Shown piece after piece: positions 20,755 through 28,901 of a stretch of DNA of 64,000 nucleotides. The position numbers were made by a program, and so were the translations under genes. The DNA is from Herbidospora cretacea (lineage in GTDB: Bacteria; Actinomycetota; Actinomycetes; Streptosporangiales; Streptosporangiaceae): positions 310,001 through 374,000 of the forward strand of contig NZ_BBXG01000001.1 in assembly GCF_001570605.1 (NCBI RefSeq), read 5' to 3'. The notes below the pieces were generated by a model that saw only the letters and a program-made list of their open reading frames with translations, did not search any database and was not told where the DNA came from. The first letter of the stretch is position 1. Each line of letters starts with the position of its first letter.

Positions 20755-20973
20755 TCACTCGGCGACCGAGGTGCGCATGACCCACCGGAACACCCAGTCG
20801 GGCCCGGCGCCGGGGACGTACGCGAAGTGCTCCCAGCCGGCGCCGTTGGGCACCTTGACCTTGCCGGACATGGCCGTCTTGCGGGGCACCTCGACGCGGC
20901 GGGGCAGATGGCGGGGACCGCCCTCCAGCAGCACGGTGAAGGCGGGGCGACGGGTCAGCGTGGCGGTCGGCAC
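20755..20973 (-). CDS. Small DUF5988-like protein
   Basis: 72 residues from a GTG at 20973, which has aaggag eight bases ahead; longer starts in the same frame lack a better site. The sequence contains LLEGGPRHLP in the first third, KVKVPNGAGWEHFAYV in the middle and VFRWVMRTSVAE at the end. This pattern (GGP..LP, EHF, F.W...T.VAE) matches small DUF5988 proteins as I remember them, which often sit beside secondary-metabolism regulators. Function unknown. It follows the SARP gene in the same direction with a 92-base gap. Confidence 0.65.
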   Translation of the reverse strand: MPTATLTRRPAFTVLLEGGPRHLPRRVEVPRKTAMSGKVKVPNGAGWEHFAYVPGAGPDWVFRWVMRTSVAE

Positions 20974-21065
20974 GATGCACGCTCCTTCATGGAGGTTGTC
21001 TGGTCCTCTCATGCTGACTTTCACGGACGGCCCCTCACATCCCCCTAGAACCCCTACGACCACCG

Positions 21066-24000
21066 TTACGTGTGCCGGGCCGACTTGAGCCGCTCGGTGA
21101 TCCTCTCGCACAGTTGGCGGCCCGCCGGGGAGTCCATCCGGTCGCAGAGCGCCAGCGCCTCGGTGAGCGCCTCGCGCGCGGCCTCCGGATCGCCGGACGC
21201 CTGGTAGGCGTCGGCCACCAGCGACAGCGCCTCGGCCTCCAGCATCGAGGCGTTCATCCGGTTGAACAGCATCAGCGCCTCCCGCAGGTGGGGCAGCCCC
21301 TCCTCGGGGTGGCGGCGGGCCAGCGCGAGCTCGCCGAGGCCGACCTTGATGCGGGCCTCGGCCAGGCGGTGGTTGGTGGTGGCGGCCAGCACGAGGGCCT
21401 GCCGCAGCGCCGCGTCGGCGGCCTCGTGCGCGCCGGTCCGCAGCCGGGCCAGGCCGAGCCCCTGGAGGGCGTACGCCTCGCCGGTCCGGTCGCCCATCTC
21501 GCGGACGACCGTGAGCGCCTGCTCGAAGATCTCCTGCGCCTGCCCGGCGTCGCCGGCCCGCAGGAGGGTGCTGCCCGTGCGGTGCAGCACCTGGGCTTCC
21601 ACCCGGCGGCTGCCGCCCTCCCTGGCCAGCCGCAGGGCGTCGGCGAGCAGGGCGCGCGCGCCTTCCAGGTCGTCGTGCTCCAGCCGGAGCTGCGCCAGGC
21701 TGTTCATCACGTACGCCGCCGCGATGCGGTCGCCGGTGCGCTGGAAGATCTCCAGGGCGCGCTCGTAGTAGTCGCGGGCCTCGTCGAACCGGCCGACCAT
21801 GCGGTCGAGCAGGGCGAGGTTCCTGATCACCAGGGCGACGCCCAGGTCGTCCGGGAGGTCCTCGAACAGCGTCAGCGCCGCGTCGAGGTTGGCCCGCGCC
21901 TCGGAGTAGCGCTGCTCGGTGATGTGCAGCGAGCTCAGCGAGTAGAGCATCGCGGCCTGCCCGCGCACGTCGTCGGCGGTCCGGGAGGCCGCGAGGGCGA
22001 TCTCGTGGGTGTCGCGCCAGTCGTCGAAGTAGGCGCGCGACTCGAACAGGGTGACCGCGCTGATGGCCAGGTCCCACGACAGCTCGGCGAACCCGGCCTG
22101 GGCGGCCTGGCGGATGCCCGCGACCAGGGTGAGGCGTTCGCGTTCGTACCAGTTCAGGGGGGCGCTGACGAGCTGGGAGACGAGCTTGTCCGGCAGCGGC
22201 CAGCGGGTCGCGCCGCTGTGGATCTGGGAGTGGTCGTCGCCGTACTCGTTGCGGTGGGCGGCCTCGGCGAGGAACAGCAAACCGCCCAGGACCCGGCCGA
22301 GCGCGGCCCGCCGCTCGGCCGCCGTCTCCTCCGCGGCCAGCCGCTCCCGGGCGAACACCCTTATGAGGTCGTGGAAGCGGTACTGGCTGTGCACGCCGTG
22401 GCCGATGCCGGTCGTCTCGATGAGCTGCGCGTCGGCGAGGTCGTCGAGCAGGTCCTGCGTCTCGTAGAGGGGGCGGTCGAGCAACGCGGCGCTGACCCAG
22501 GCGGAGAACACCGAGAAGTCCAGGATGGCCAGGCGGCGGAACAGTCTCCTGGCGTCGTCGGGGGTGCTCTCGTAGGTCAGCGAGATGCTGGCCCGGATGC
22601 CCATCTCGCCGTGCTTGAGCTCGTCGAGGCGGCGGGTCTCGTCCTCCAGCCGCCCGGCCAGCTGCTCGATGCTCCAGTGGGGCCGGGCCGACAGCCGCGC
22701 GCCAGCGATGCGCAGCGCCAGCGGGAGCTTGCCGCACAGCTCGGCGAGCTGGGCGGCCGACTCCATCTCGGCCTGCACCCGGTCGGCGCCGGCGATCCGC
22801 GACAGCAGCTCGATCGACTGCTGGAGGTCGAACACGTCGACCTCGACGTGGACGGTGCCGGGCAGGCCCGCGAGCCGCCCGCGGCTGGTGACGACGACCG
22901 CGCAGCGGGACTCGCCGGGCAGCAGCGGCGTCACCTGTCCCTCGCTGTAGGCGTCGTCGAGCACGACCAGCATGCGGCGGTCGGCCAGCAGGCCGCGGTA
23001 CATCTCGGCGCGTTCGTCGAGGCTCTCGGGGATCGCGTTGCCGGCCACGCCGAGGGCGCGCAGGAAGCGTTCGAGGACGTGCATGGGGCTGATCGGCCGG
23101 GACGCGCCGCCGTGCAGGTCGGCGTAGAGCTGGCCGTCGGCGTAGAGGTCGGCGATGCCGTGGGCGGAGTGCACCGCGATGGTCGACTTGCCGGTCCCGG
23201 CCTTGCCGATGATGCCGATGATGGGGACCGCGTACCGGGTCCGGTCCTCGGCGGCGAGCAGGAGGTGCTGGCGGATCTCCTCGACCTGTTTGGAGCGGCC
23301 GGTGAAGTCGGCGATGTCGGTCGGCAGCAGCCGGGGCACGCTGACCGCGGGGGCCTGCGGGGGAGCGGGCGGCGGGTTCGGCTGCGGGACGGCGGCCGGC
23401 GGCGGGTCCACGACCAGCGCGGGGCGCGTCGCGGCCGGCGGGGCGGCGAGGCGGTCGTCGGAGGTGAGGATGGCGTACTCGAGCTGCTGCAACTGCTCGT
23501 TCGGCTCGATCCCGAGCTCTTCGATCATCGTGCGGCGGGCCGTGCGGTAGACCTGGAGGGCCTCGACCTGCCGGCCGGAGCGGTAGAGGGCGACCATGAG
23601 CTGGCCGCGTAACCGCTCGCGCAGCGGATATTCGTCGACGAGCGTGGTCAGTTCGCTGACCAGTTCATGGTGGTTGCCCAGGTCGAGTTCGAGCTGGAGG
23701 CAGTCCTCGTTGGCGGTGATGCGGTTCTCCGCCAGGCGTCCGGCCGACGACTGCACGAACCGGCTCTCGATGCCCTCCAGCGCGGGCCCGCGCCACAGCG
23801 CCAGGGCCTCGCGGTAGACGCGGACGGCGTCCTCGAACTCGCCGCTCTCCCGGGCCCGGCGGGCCTCGGCGGTCAGCCGTTGGAAACGGTGCGAGTCGAT
23901 GGACTCCAGGTCGGCCTTGAGCGCGTAGGCGGTCGACTGGGTGGTGATGATGCCCGGCTCGCCGTGCTTGGCGAACAGGCGGCGCATCGCCGAGATGCAG

Positions 24001-24191
24001 ATCTGCACCTGTGACCTGCTGGTGTTCGGCGGGTTGTCGCCGTAGACCGCCTCGACCAGCCGGCCGATGGTCACTCCTCGGTTGGGTTCGAGCAGCAATA
24101 CGGCAAGGACGGTCTGCTGCCGGTTGCTTCCCAGGTCCAAGCGGTCGTCTCCGTCGACCACCTCGAGCGGTCCGAGAACGCGGAACTCCAC
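21066..24191 (-). CDS. SARP/AfsR-family transcriptional regulator
   Basis: 1041 residues. The N-terminal OmpR-type winged helix (starting MEFRVLGPLEVVDGDDRLDL) and BTAD (about residues 95-245, ending MIEELGIEPNEQLQQLE) define a SARP. A Pro-rich linker follows, then an NB-ARC ATPase (Walker A GKAGTGKST; Walker B MLVVLDD; VVTSRGRL sensor) and C-terminal TPR repeats (about 740-1030). AfsR-like SARPs activate secondary-metabolite clusters by binding direct repeats near -35 boxes. A single TTA codon lies at 23612-23610 (codon 194), suggesting bldA-type dependence. The start is followed upstream by a long low-GC region containing a 9-bp direct repeat. Confidence 0.94.
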   Translation of the reverse strand: MEFRVLGPLEVVDGDDRLDLGSNRQQTVLAVLLLEPNRGVTIGRLVEAVYGDNPPNTSRSQVQICISAMRRLFAKHGEPGIITTQSTAYALKADLESIDSHRFQRLTAEARRARESGEFEDAVRVYREALALWRGPALEGIESRFVQSSAGRLAENRITANEDCLQLELDLGNHHELVSELTTLVDEYPLRERLRGQLMVALYRSGRQVEALQVYRTARRTMIEELGIEPNEQLQQLEYAILTSDDRLAAPPAATRPALVVDPPPAAVPQPNPPPAPPQAPAVSVPRLLPTDIADFTGRSKQVEEIRQHLLLAAEDRTRYAVPIIGIIGKAGTGKSTIAVHSAHGIADLYADGQLYADLHGGASRPISPMHVLERFLRALGVAGNAIPESLDERAEMYRGLLADRRMLVVLDDAYSEGQVTPLLPGESRCAVVVTSRGRLAGLPGTVHVEVDVFDLQQSIELLSRIAGADRVQAEMESAAQLAELCGKLPLALRIAGARLSARPHWSIEQLAGRLEDETRRLDELKHGEMGIRASISLTYESTPDDARRLFRRLAILDFSVFSAWVSAALLDRPLYETQDLLDDLADAQLIETTGIGHGVHSQYRFHDLIRVFARERLAAEETAAERRAALGRVLGGLLFLAEAAHRNEYGDDHSQIHSGATRWPLPDKLVSQLVSAPLNWYERERLTLVAGIRQAAQAGFAELSWDLAISAVTLFESRAYFDDWRDTHEIALAASRTADDVRGQAAMLYSLSSLHITEQRYSEARANLDAALTLFEDLPDDLGVALVIRNLALLDRMVGRFDEARDYYERALEIFQRTGDRIAAAYVMNSLAQLRLEHDDLEGARALLADALRLAREGGSRRVEAQVLHRTGSTLLRAGDAGQAQEIFEQALTVVREMGDRTGEAYALQGLGLARLRTGAHEAADAALRQALVLAATTNHRLAEARIKVGLGELALARRHPEEGLPHLREALMLFNRMNASMLEAEALSLVADAYQASGDPEAAREALTEALALCDRMDSPAGRQLCERITERLKSARHT

Positions 24192-24557
24192 CTCGCAGCC
24201 CCCTGCAGAGATCCAGCAGTCTCTCGCCCGCGGGCGCGGCGTCCCGCATGACGGAGTTACCCGTCAGTTGAAAATTGAATGGGAGTGAGCTGCTGTGACG
24301 CTTTGTGTCATTCTGGACCCAGATCATACATCTTGTGCAGATTGTGATCCAGCGCAACTTGGCCTATTTAGGCCGGTTTTGTCGAGTTATTGTAACGGTA
24401 ACATAGTTGTCATGCGACATTGGTCGCGTATATGCAGACATTGGTTACCGCCCGGTATCTCGCAATGCGGAACGGCCGGAGACCCCCGTCTCCGGCCGCT
24501 CGTTTCCGGTGGCCTCGGCGGCCACCCGGGCCGCGCAGCAGGAAGTACGTGCCGAGA
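24192..24557. promoter_or_regulatory. Low-GC regulatory region upstream of the SARP gene
   Basis: About 365 bases with no gene. Roughly 24280-24460 is markedly richer in A/T than its surroundings and must hold the SARP promoter. Visible structure: the direct repeat GACATTGGT at 24416-24424 and 24437-24445 (21 bases start to start), the inverted repeat GGCCTA-tt-TAGGCC at 24361-24374, and paired gtaac elements near 24391-24402. Spaced direct repeats are the usual kind of SARP binding site, so autoregulation is possible. Confidence 0.5.
24473..24498 (-). terminator. Hairpin downstream of the small secreted-peptide gene
   Basis: A perfect 11-bp stem (cggccggagac / gtctccggccg) with a four-C loop, located 60 bases beyond the stop of the minus-strand peptide gene. 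No marked U-run. Confidence 0.6.
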
Positions 24558-24767
24558 TTAGTCCCAGGGGGTGTCCTCCGTCGCGCCGCCCGTGGGCTTG
24601 GGCGCCGGCGGGGTGAGTGTGGGCAGCGGGCTCGGCGAGGCGGCTGGGACGTCGTCGGCGAAGACCGGCTGCGCGGAGAGCACGGCGGTCCCGGCGGTCA
24701 GCCCGCCGAGGGCGATGAGCGTGGAGGCGATGAGGCGGACGGTGGCTCCGGGGCGGAGGATCTGCAT
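24558..24767 (-). CDS. Small secreted Pro-rich peptide
   Basis: 69 residues with gaagga seven bases before the ATG. Residues 1-37 form a clear Sec signal peptide: basic start (MQILRPGATVRL), hydrophobic core (IASTLIALGGLTAGTAVL) and AQPVFA cleavage region. The mature part is only about 32 residues, rich in Pro, Ser and Thr, ending TEDTPWD. No cysteine is present, so it is not an obvious lanthipeptide or thiopeptide precursor. I do not recognise the family. It stands alone between the SARP gene and the transthyretin-like gene. Confidence 0.65.
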   Translation of the reverse strand: MQILRPGATVRLIASTLIALGGLTAGTAVLSAQPVFADDVPAASPSPLPTLTPPAPKPTGGATEDTPWD

Positions 24768-25059
24768 GGGATTTTCCTTCGGGGTCGTATTCCTGGGGCG
24801 CTTTCCCTCACCCGAGAATTGCTGACCGGTTTTGTTTTCCCGTCGCTCTCTCGGTGTGTCCTCAACCTAGGAAAGGCCGCCATCCGCTCGTTATCGGTTC
24901 GCTCTCGGGCCTCCATCCACCACCTTTATCGGTGGCCGGCGCCGTCGAATAGCGGATGGAAAGGGGATCGATAGCGGCCGTTGTCACCCTCGGTCTGCAA
25001 CCGAAATCAGCACAGCGGCCCGCGCGGGCTCGCGGGCCTGGAGAGTGGGCGTTCCGGAC
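24768..25059. promoter_or_regulatory. Divergent intergenic region, peptide gene / transthyretin-like gene
   Basis: About 290 bases with no convincing gene. It holds TTATCGG twice (24891-24897 and 24926-24932) and a 9-bp inverted repeat (ccatccgct at 24880-24888, agcggatgg at 24951-24959). These could serve the promoter of the rightward transthyretin-like/LeuA operon. No clear -35/-10 pair was found. Confidence 0.4.
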
Positions 25060-25398
25060 ATGAGCATCACGTCGCAAGCGCTGGACAGCGTTTACGGCCG
25101 GTCGGCCGCCGGCGTGCGCGCCCGGCTGGAGCAGGCCGTCGACCTCGGCTGGCGCCGTCTGGGGACGGCGGAGACCGACGCGGACGGCTGCATCGCCGAA
25201 TGGGCGGCCGATCATTTCGAACGCGGGCTCTACCGAATCGTGTTCGACAGTGACCACTATTTCGTCGGCCTCGGGCTGAGCGCGGCCTATCCGGAGATCA
25301 CCGTGATGTTCCGGATTGCCGACGAGTCCGACTCCTATCGGATCCAGGTCACCCTTTCGCCCCACTCGTATTCCATCTACTTCGGGACCGACAACTAG
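25060..25398 (+). CDS. Transthyretin-fold protein, degenerate 5-hydroxyisourate hydrolase homologue
   Basis: 112 residues, the usual HIUase length. Fold signatures are present: SQALDSVYGRSAAGVRARLE at the start, TDADG in the middle, YPEITVMF before the last strands, and LSPHSYSIYFGTDN at the end. The catalytic residues conserved in HIUases are all changed: the N-terminal His (before VLD) is Gln6, the Arg of ADGR is Cys44, the His of YHVPLLLSP is Arg94, and the terminal YRGS is YFGT followed by two extra residues. It should therefore not hydrolyse hydroxyisourate. No other purine-catabolism gene is nearby. It is nine bases upstream of the LeuA homologue, so the two are probably co-transcribed. 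Its activity is unknown; a recruited biosynthetic or binding role is inference. Confidence 0.85.
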   Translation: MSITSQALDSVYGRSAAGVRARLEQAVDLGWRRLGTAETDADGCIAEWAADHFERGLYRIVFDSDHYFVGLGLSAAYPEITVMFRIADESDSYRIQVTLSPHSYSIYFGTDN

Positions 25399-25407
25399 GG
25401 ATCCGCC

Positions 25408-27123
25408 GTGAGCCACAACAGCAGAGGGGTGCGGCGCTACGAACCACCCGCATCCGTTTCACTCCCGGGCCGCACCTGGCCCGACAACCGCATCACCCAC
25501 GCGCCGCGCTGGTTGTCGACCGACCTCCGCGACGGCAACCAGTCCCTGGCGACGCCGATGGACCCGGTCCGCAAACGGGCCATGTTCGACCTCCTCGTCG
25601 GCATGGGCTACAAGGAGATCGAGGTCGGCTTCCCGGTCGCCTCGCAGGACGACCACGACTTCCTGCGCCATCTCATCGAGCACGAGCGGATCCCCGGCGA
25701 CGTCCGGATCTCGGTGCTCACCCAGGCCCGCGACGAGCTGATCCGGCGGACCGTCGAGGCGCTCCAGGGCGCGCCGCGCGCCACCGTGCACATCTACAAC
25801 GCGACCTCCCCGCAGTTCCGCGACCTGGTGTTCGGGCTGACGCGCGACGAGTGCAAGGAGATGGCGGTCCGGGCCGCCCGCCTGATGATGAAGTACGCCG
25901 ACGAGATGCTGACCGGCACCGACCTCGGCTTCCAGTACTCCCCGGAGCTGTTCAACGACACCGAGCTCGACTTCTCCCTGGAGGTCTGCGAGGCCGTCAT
26001 GGACGTCTGGGAGCCCGGCCCCGGCCGGGAGATCATCCTCAACTTCCCGACCACGGTTGAGCGCGACACCCCCAACGCGTTCGCCGACCAGATCGAGTAC
26101 CTGCACCGCAACCTGTCGCGCCGCGAGCACGTCTGCCTGTCCGTCCACCCCCACAACGACCGGGGGACGGGGGTCGCCTCGGCCGAGCTGGCGCTGATGG
26201 CGGGCGCGCAGCGGGTGGAGGGCTGCCTGTTCGGCAACGGCGAGCGGGCCGGCAACGTCGACCTGGTCACCCTCGGCATGAACATGTACAGCCACGGCGT
26301 CGACCCCGGCGTCGACTTCTCCGACCTGGGCCGGGTCCGGCGCACGGTCGAGCAGTGCAACGGCATCCCCGTGCACCCGCGCCACCCCTACGGCGGGGAC
26401 CTCGTCTTCACCGCCTTCTCCGGGTCCCACCAGGACGCCATCAAGAAAGGCTTCGACGCCCTCGCCCGGCAGGCCCACGAGGCCGGCGCCGACCCCGAGG
26501 AGCTGCCCTGGCGGGTGCCCTACCTGCCGGTCGACCCGGCCGACGTGGGCCGCACCTACGAGGCGGTGGTGCGCATCAACAGCCAGTCGGGCAAGAACGG
26601 GGTCGCCTACGTCCTGGGCGCGTGGCACCACCTGAACATCCCGCGCGGCCTGCGGATCGACTTCGCCCGCGCGGTGCAGCGCTACACCGACGCCGAGGGC
26701 GGCGAGATCTCCCCGCAGCGGGTCGGCGACCTGTTCTACCGCATCTACACCTCCTCGCTGCCCGTCCCGCTGGCGTTCGCGCCGGGCCTGGTCTCGGCGG
26801 AGCTGCACCTGGACGCGGGCGAGTTCGACATGAGCGGCGGCCGGTCCGACCAGGTCGCGGCGCTGCGCGCGGAGCTGTCCGCACGGGGCGTGGAGGTGCG
26901 GGCGGTCGAGTGGACCGCCGCCGAGGCCGCCGCCACGGGCCGGGTCGCCGTCTACGCGCACTGCCAGGTGGGCGAGCACGAGGTCTGGGGCGCCGGGGTG
27001 GAGCTCGACGCGACCACGGCCGCGCTCCGCGCGGTCAGCGCGGCGGTGGGCCGGTCGGCGTGGAGCGTGCTCAGTAGCGCCACTCCGCGTCCACGCCAGG
27101 CCAATCTGGTCGAACACCGGTAA
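25408..27123 (+). CDS. leuA: 2-Isopropylmalate synthase homologue (LeuA, type 2)
   Basis: 571 residues, normal for actinobacterial LeuA. The TIM-barrel catalytic domain carries TDLRDGNQSLATPM, the metal/acid motif HPHNDRGTG and NGERAGNVDLVTLGMN, so condensation of acetyl-CoA with a 2-ketoacid is likely. The C-terminal regulatory domain is recognisable (VWGAGVELDATTAALRAVSAAVGR), but the GNGP-type loop that lines the leucine site is replaced by SGGRSDQ and the following segment is altered. The start is GTG, nine bases after the transthyretin-like gene. It may be the housekeeping enzyme or a paralogue that makes an extended 2-ketoacid for the neighbouring cluster; the altered regulatory domain favours a specialised copy but does not prove it. 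Confidence 0.9.
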   Translation: MSHNSRGVRRYEPPASVSLPGRTWPDNRITHAPRWLSTDLRDGNQSLATPMDPVRKRAMFDLLVGMGYKEIEVGFPVASQDDHDFLRHLIEHERIPGDVRISVLTQARDELIRRTVEALQGAPRATVHIYNATSPQFRDLVFGLTRDECKEMAVRAARLMMKYADEMLTGTDLGFQYSPELFNDTELDFSLEVCEAVMDVWEPGPGREIILNFPTTVERDTPNAFADQIEYLHRNLSRREHVCLSVHPHNDRGTGVASAELALMAGAQRVEGCLFGNGERAGNVDLVTLGMNMYSHGVDPGVDFSDLGRVRRTVEQCNGIPVHPRHPYGGDLVFTAFSGSHQDAIKKGFDALARQAHEAGADPEELPWRVPYLPVDPADVGRTYEAVVRINSQSGKNGVAYVLGAWHHLNIPRGLRIDFARAVQRYTDAEGGEISPQRVGDLFYRIYTSSLPVPLAFAPGLVSAELHLDAGEFDMSGGRSDQVAALRAELSARGVEVRAVEWTAAEAAATGRVAVYAHCQVGEHEVWGAGVELDATTAALRAVSAAVGRSAWSVLSSATPRPRQANLVEHR

Positions 27124-27134
27124 TTTAGGGCGGT

Positions 27135-28157
27135 ATGACTGAGCCGGGCGAGGACGTCGTCAGTGCCCTCCGGGGCGCCGCATCCATCGAGGAACGGCTG
27201 CGGGCGGCGGGGACCGCACCTCCCGCCCACCTCGTCCGGGCCGCCGCGACGGCCCGCTCCCGCGCCGGGGAGCTGCTGCTCGACCGGGCGATCCCGGGCC
27301 TGGGCATCTCGTTCGTCGACGCGGCCCTGCTGTCCCGGCGCAGCTCACCGGACCTGGCCGCGGCCCGCGAGCACCTGCTGGCCGCGGCCCGCCACGACCC
27401 CGACGACGCCCACACCCTGCTCCTGCTGGGGTCGGTCGCCCTGGCCACCGGTGACGTGCGGGGAGCGGTGGAGGCGGTGGGCGCGGCCCGCCCGGCGGAC
27501 CGCGAGCACGCCGAGATGCTCGCCACCCTGTACGCCTGCCTCACCGCCCACGACCCGGGAACCCCCGAGGGCCGCCGATTATCGATCCTGCGCGCGGCCG
27601 TCGCGGCCCCGCCGAGCCTCATGCGGGGCCCCGTCCTGCTGGCCCTGGGGAACCTGCTGACCACCCTCTCCGACGACGCCGGCGACCTCGCCGAAGGCGT
27701 CGATCTGCTGGTCGAGCTGATGGAGCGGAGCAAGCCGGGCGACCCCGAGCACGTCCACGCGATGATCCTGGTGACGTCGGCGATGTGCCGCCACCTGACG
27801 ATCGACTTCCCCGCCGACCTGAGCCGCCTGGCGGTCGTCCTGCCCTGGGGCAGCCGCGACGACCTGACCGTGGCGTGCGCCGCCCTCTGCCGGGCCAGGG
27901 TCGAGCGGGAGCCGGAACACCTGACCGAGGCCGCCCGCCACCTGCGCGGGGCCGTCGAGGAGCCCCGGCCGGACGACCGGGAGAAGTTCCTGCTCGCCGG
28001 TGCCGGGCTGGCGCTGTTCTACGAGCGGTTCGTGGCCGAGTTCGCGCTCGAATGGCTGAACGCGGCCGACCGGTGCTGCGACATCCTGGAGGCGCTGCCG
28101 TACCACACGGACGTGTCCGCCATCCGTCAGCGGATCGCCGAGCAACGGTCCGCCTGA
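27135..28157 (+). CDS. Hypothetical alpha-helical repeat protein
   Basis: 340 residues, mostly Ala/Leu/Arg-rich amphipathic helices in TPR-like spacing (for example AREHLLAAARHDPDDAHTLL, then LGSVALATGDVRGAVEAV). No catalytic motif, signal peptide or membrane segment. It begins 12 bases after leuA, so co-transcription is likely. It contains one TTA codon at 27579-27581. I do not recognise a family; a scaffold or protein-binding role is a guess from the repeats. Confidence 0.75.
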   Translation: MTEPGEDVVSALRGAASIEERLRAAGTAPPAHLVRAAATARSRAGELLLDRAIPGLGISFVDAALLSRRSSPDLAAAREHLLAAARHDPDDAHTLLLLGSVALATGDVRGAVEAVGAARPADREHAEMLATLYACLTAHDPGTPEGRRLSILRAAVAAPPSLMRGPVLLALGNLLTTLSDDAGDLAEGVDLLVELMERSKPGDPEHVHAMILVTSAMCRHLTIDFPADLSRLAVVLPWGSRDDLTVACAALCRARVEREPEHLTEAARHLRGAVEEPRPDDREKFLLAGAGLALFYERFVAEFALEWLNAADRCCDILEALPYHTDVSAIRQRIAEQRSA

Positions 28158-28163
28158 GGCAAG

Positions 28164-28901
28164 ATGTCCCATATGACCGACATGCTCACCCGGTACGCCC
28201 GCCTCCTCGCCGCCTCCGCCGACGCCCACGTCGCCCTCCAGGGCGGCAAGGTGTCGCGGACCGACGACATGTGGCTGGCCGACTTCGGGGGAGCGGCCGG
28301 GTTCGCCAACGGGGCGACGCTGCTGCGGGAGCCGCAGGACGTGGGTCGCCTCGCGGCCGAGGCGCTGGACTTCGCCGACCTCCACGAGGGCCCCGGCCTG
28401 TTCTACTTCTGGGGCGGCTGGCCGCTGCCCGAGCCGGTCGGGCCCTGGCGATCGGACGGGCGACCGCCGCTGATGATCCGCGAGCCGGCCGACCCGCCGA
28501 GGCTGCCGCACCACGTCGAGGAGGTCACCGGAGACCCGGCCGAGTTCGAGGCGACCCTGGCCCGGTCTTACCCGCTCGACCGGGCGGGCTGGCAGCCCGG
28601 CCGCCTGTTCGGCGGGGACATCCACGCCACCGGCTGGCGGCTGTTCCTCGGCCGGCTCGACGGGCTGCCGGTGGCGACCTCGGCGGCGTACACCCACGAC
28701 GGCCTGACCGAGGTCAACTACGTCTCGGTGGCCCCGGAGGCGCGGGGCCGGGGGTTCGCCGCCGCCGTCACGTTCGCCGCCTCCTGCGCCGACCCCGCCG
28801 CCTCGGCCATGCTGCTGGCCAGCGACCTCGGCCTGCCCGTCTACGAGAAGATGGGATTCCGGGCGCTGACCCACTTCCACATGTGGGCCTACGACCGCTG
28901 A
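28164..28901 (+). CDS. GNAT-family N-acetyltransferase
   Basis: 245 residues. The C-terminal half has the GNAT core: VNYVSVAPEARGRGFAAAVT with the acetyl-CoA-binding R-G-x-G-like loop, then SDLGLPVYEKMGFRALTHFH, the typical end of the fold. The N-terminal half is less conserved. Substrate unknown. It follows the helical-repeat gene by six bases and its 3' end overlaps the convergent membrane-protein gene by 13 bases. Confidence 0.85.
   Translation: MSHMTDMLTRYARLLAASADAHVALQGGKVSRTDDMWLADFGGAAGFANGATLLREPQDVGRLAAEALDFADLHEGPGLFYFWGGWPLPEPVGPWRSDGRPPLMIREPADPPRLPHHVEEVTGDPAEFEATLARSYPLDRAGWQPGRLFGGDIHATGWRLFLGRLDGLPVATSAAYTHDGLTEVNYVSVAPEARGRGFAAAVTFAASCADPAASAMLLASDLGLPVYEKMGFRALTHFHMWAYDR

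Noticed and set aside
20755-22737. A 660-residue minus-strand frame extending from the DUF5988-like gene into the SARP gene
   Set aside because: Its upstream part is a shadow of the SARP reading frame; only the last 72 residues have a ribosome site and family-like motifs.
25060-25398. Calling the transthyretin-like gene a 5-hydroxyisourate hydrolase
   Set aside because: None of the catalytic residues of that enzyme is kept, and no purine-breakdown genes are nearby.
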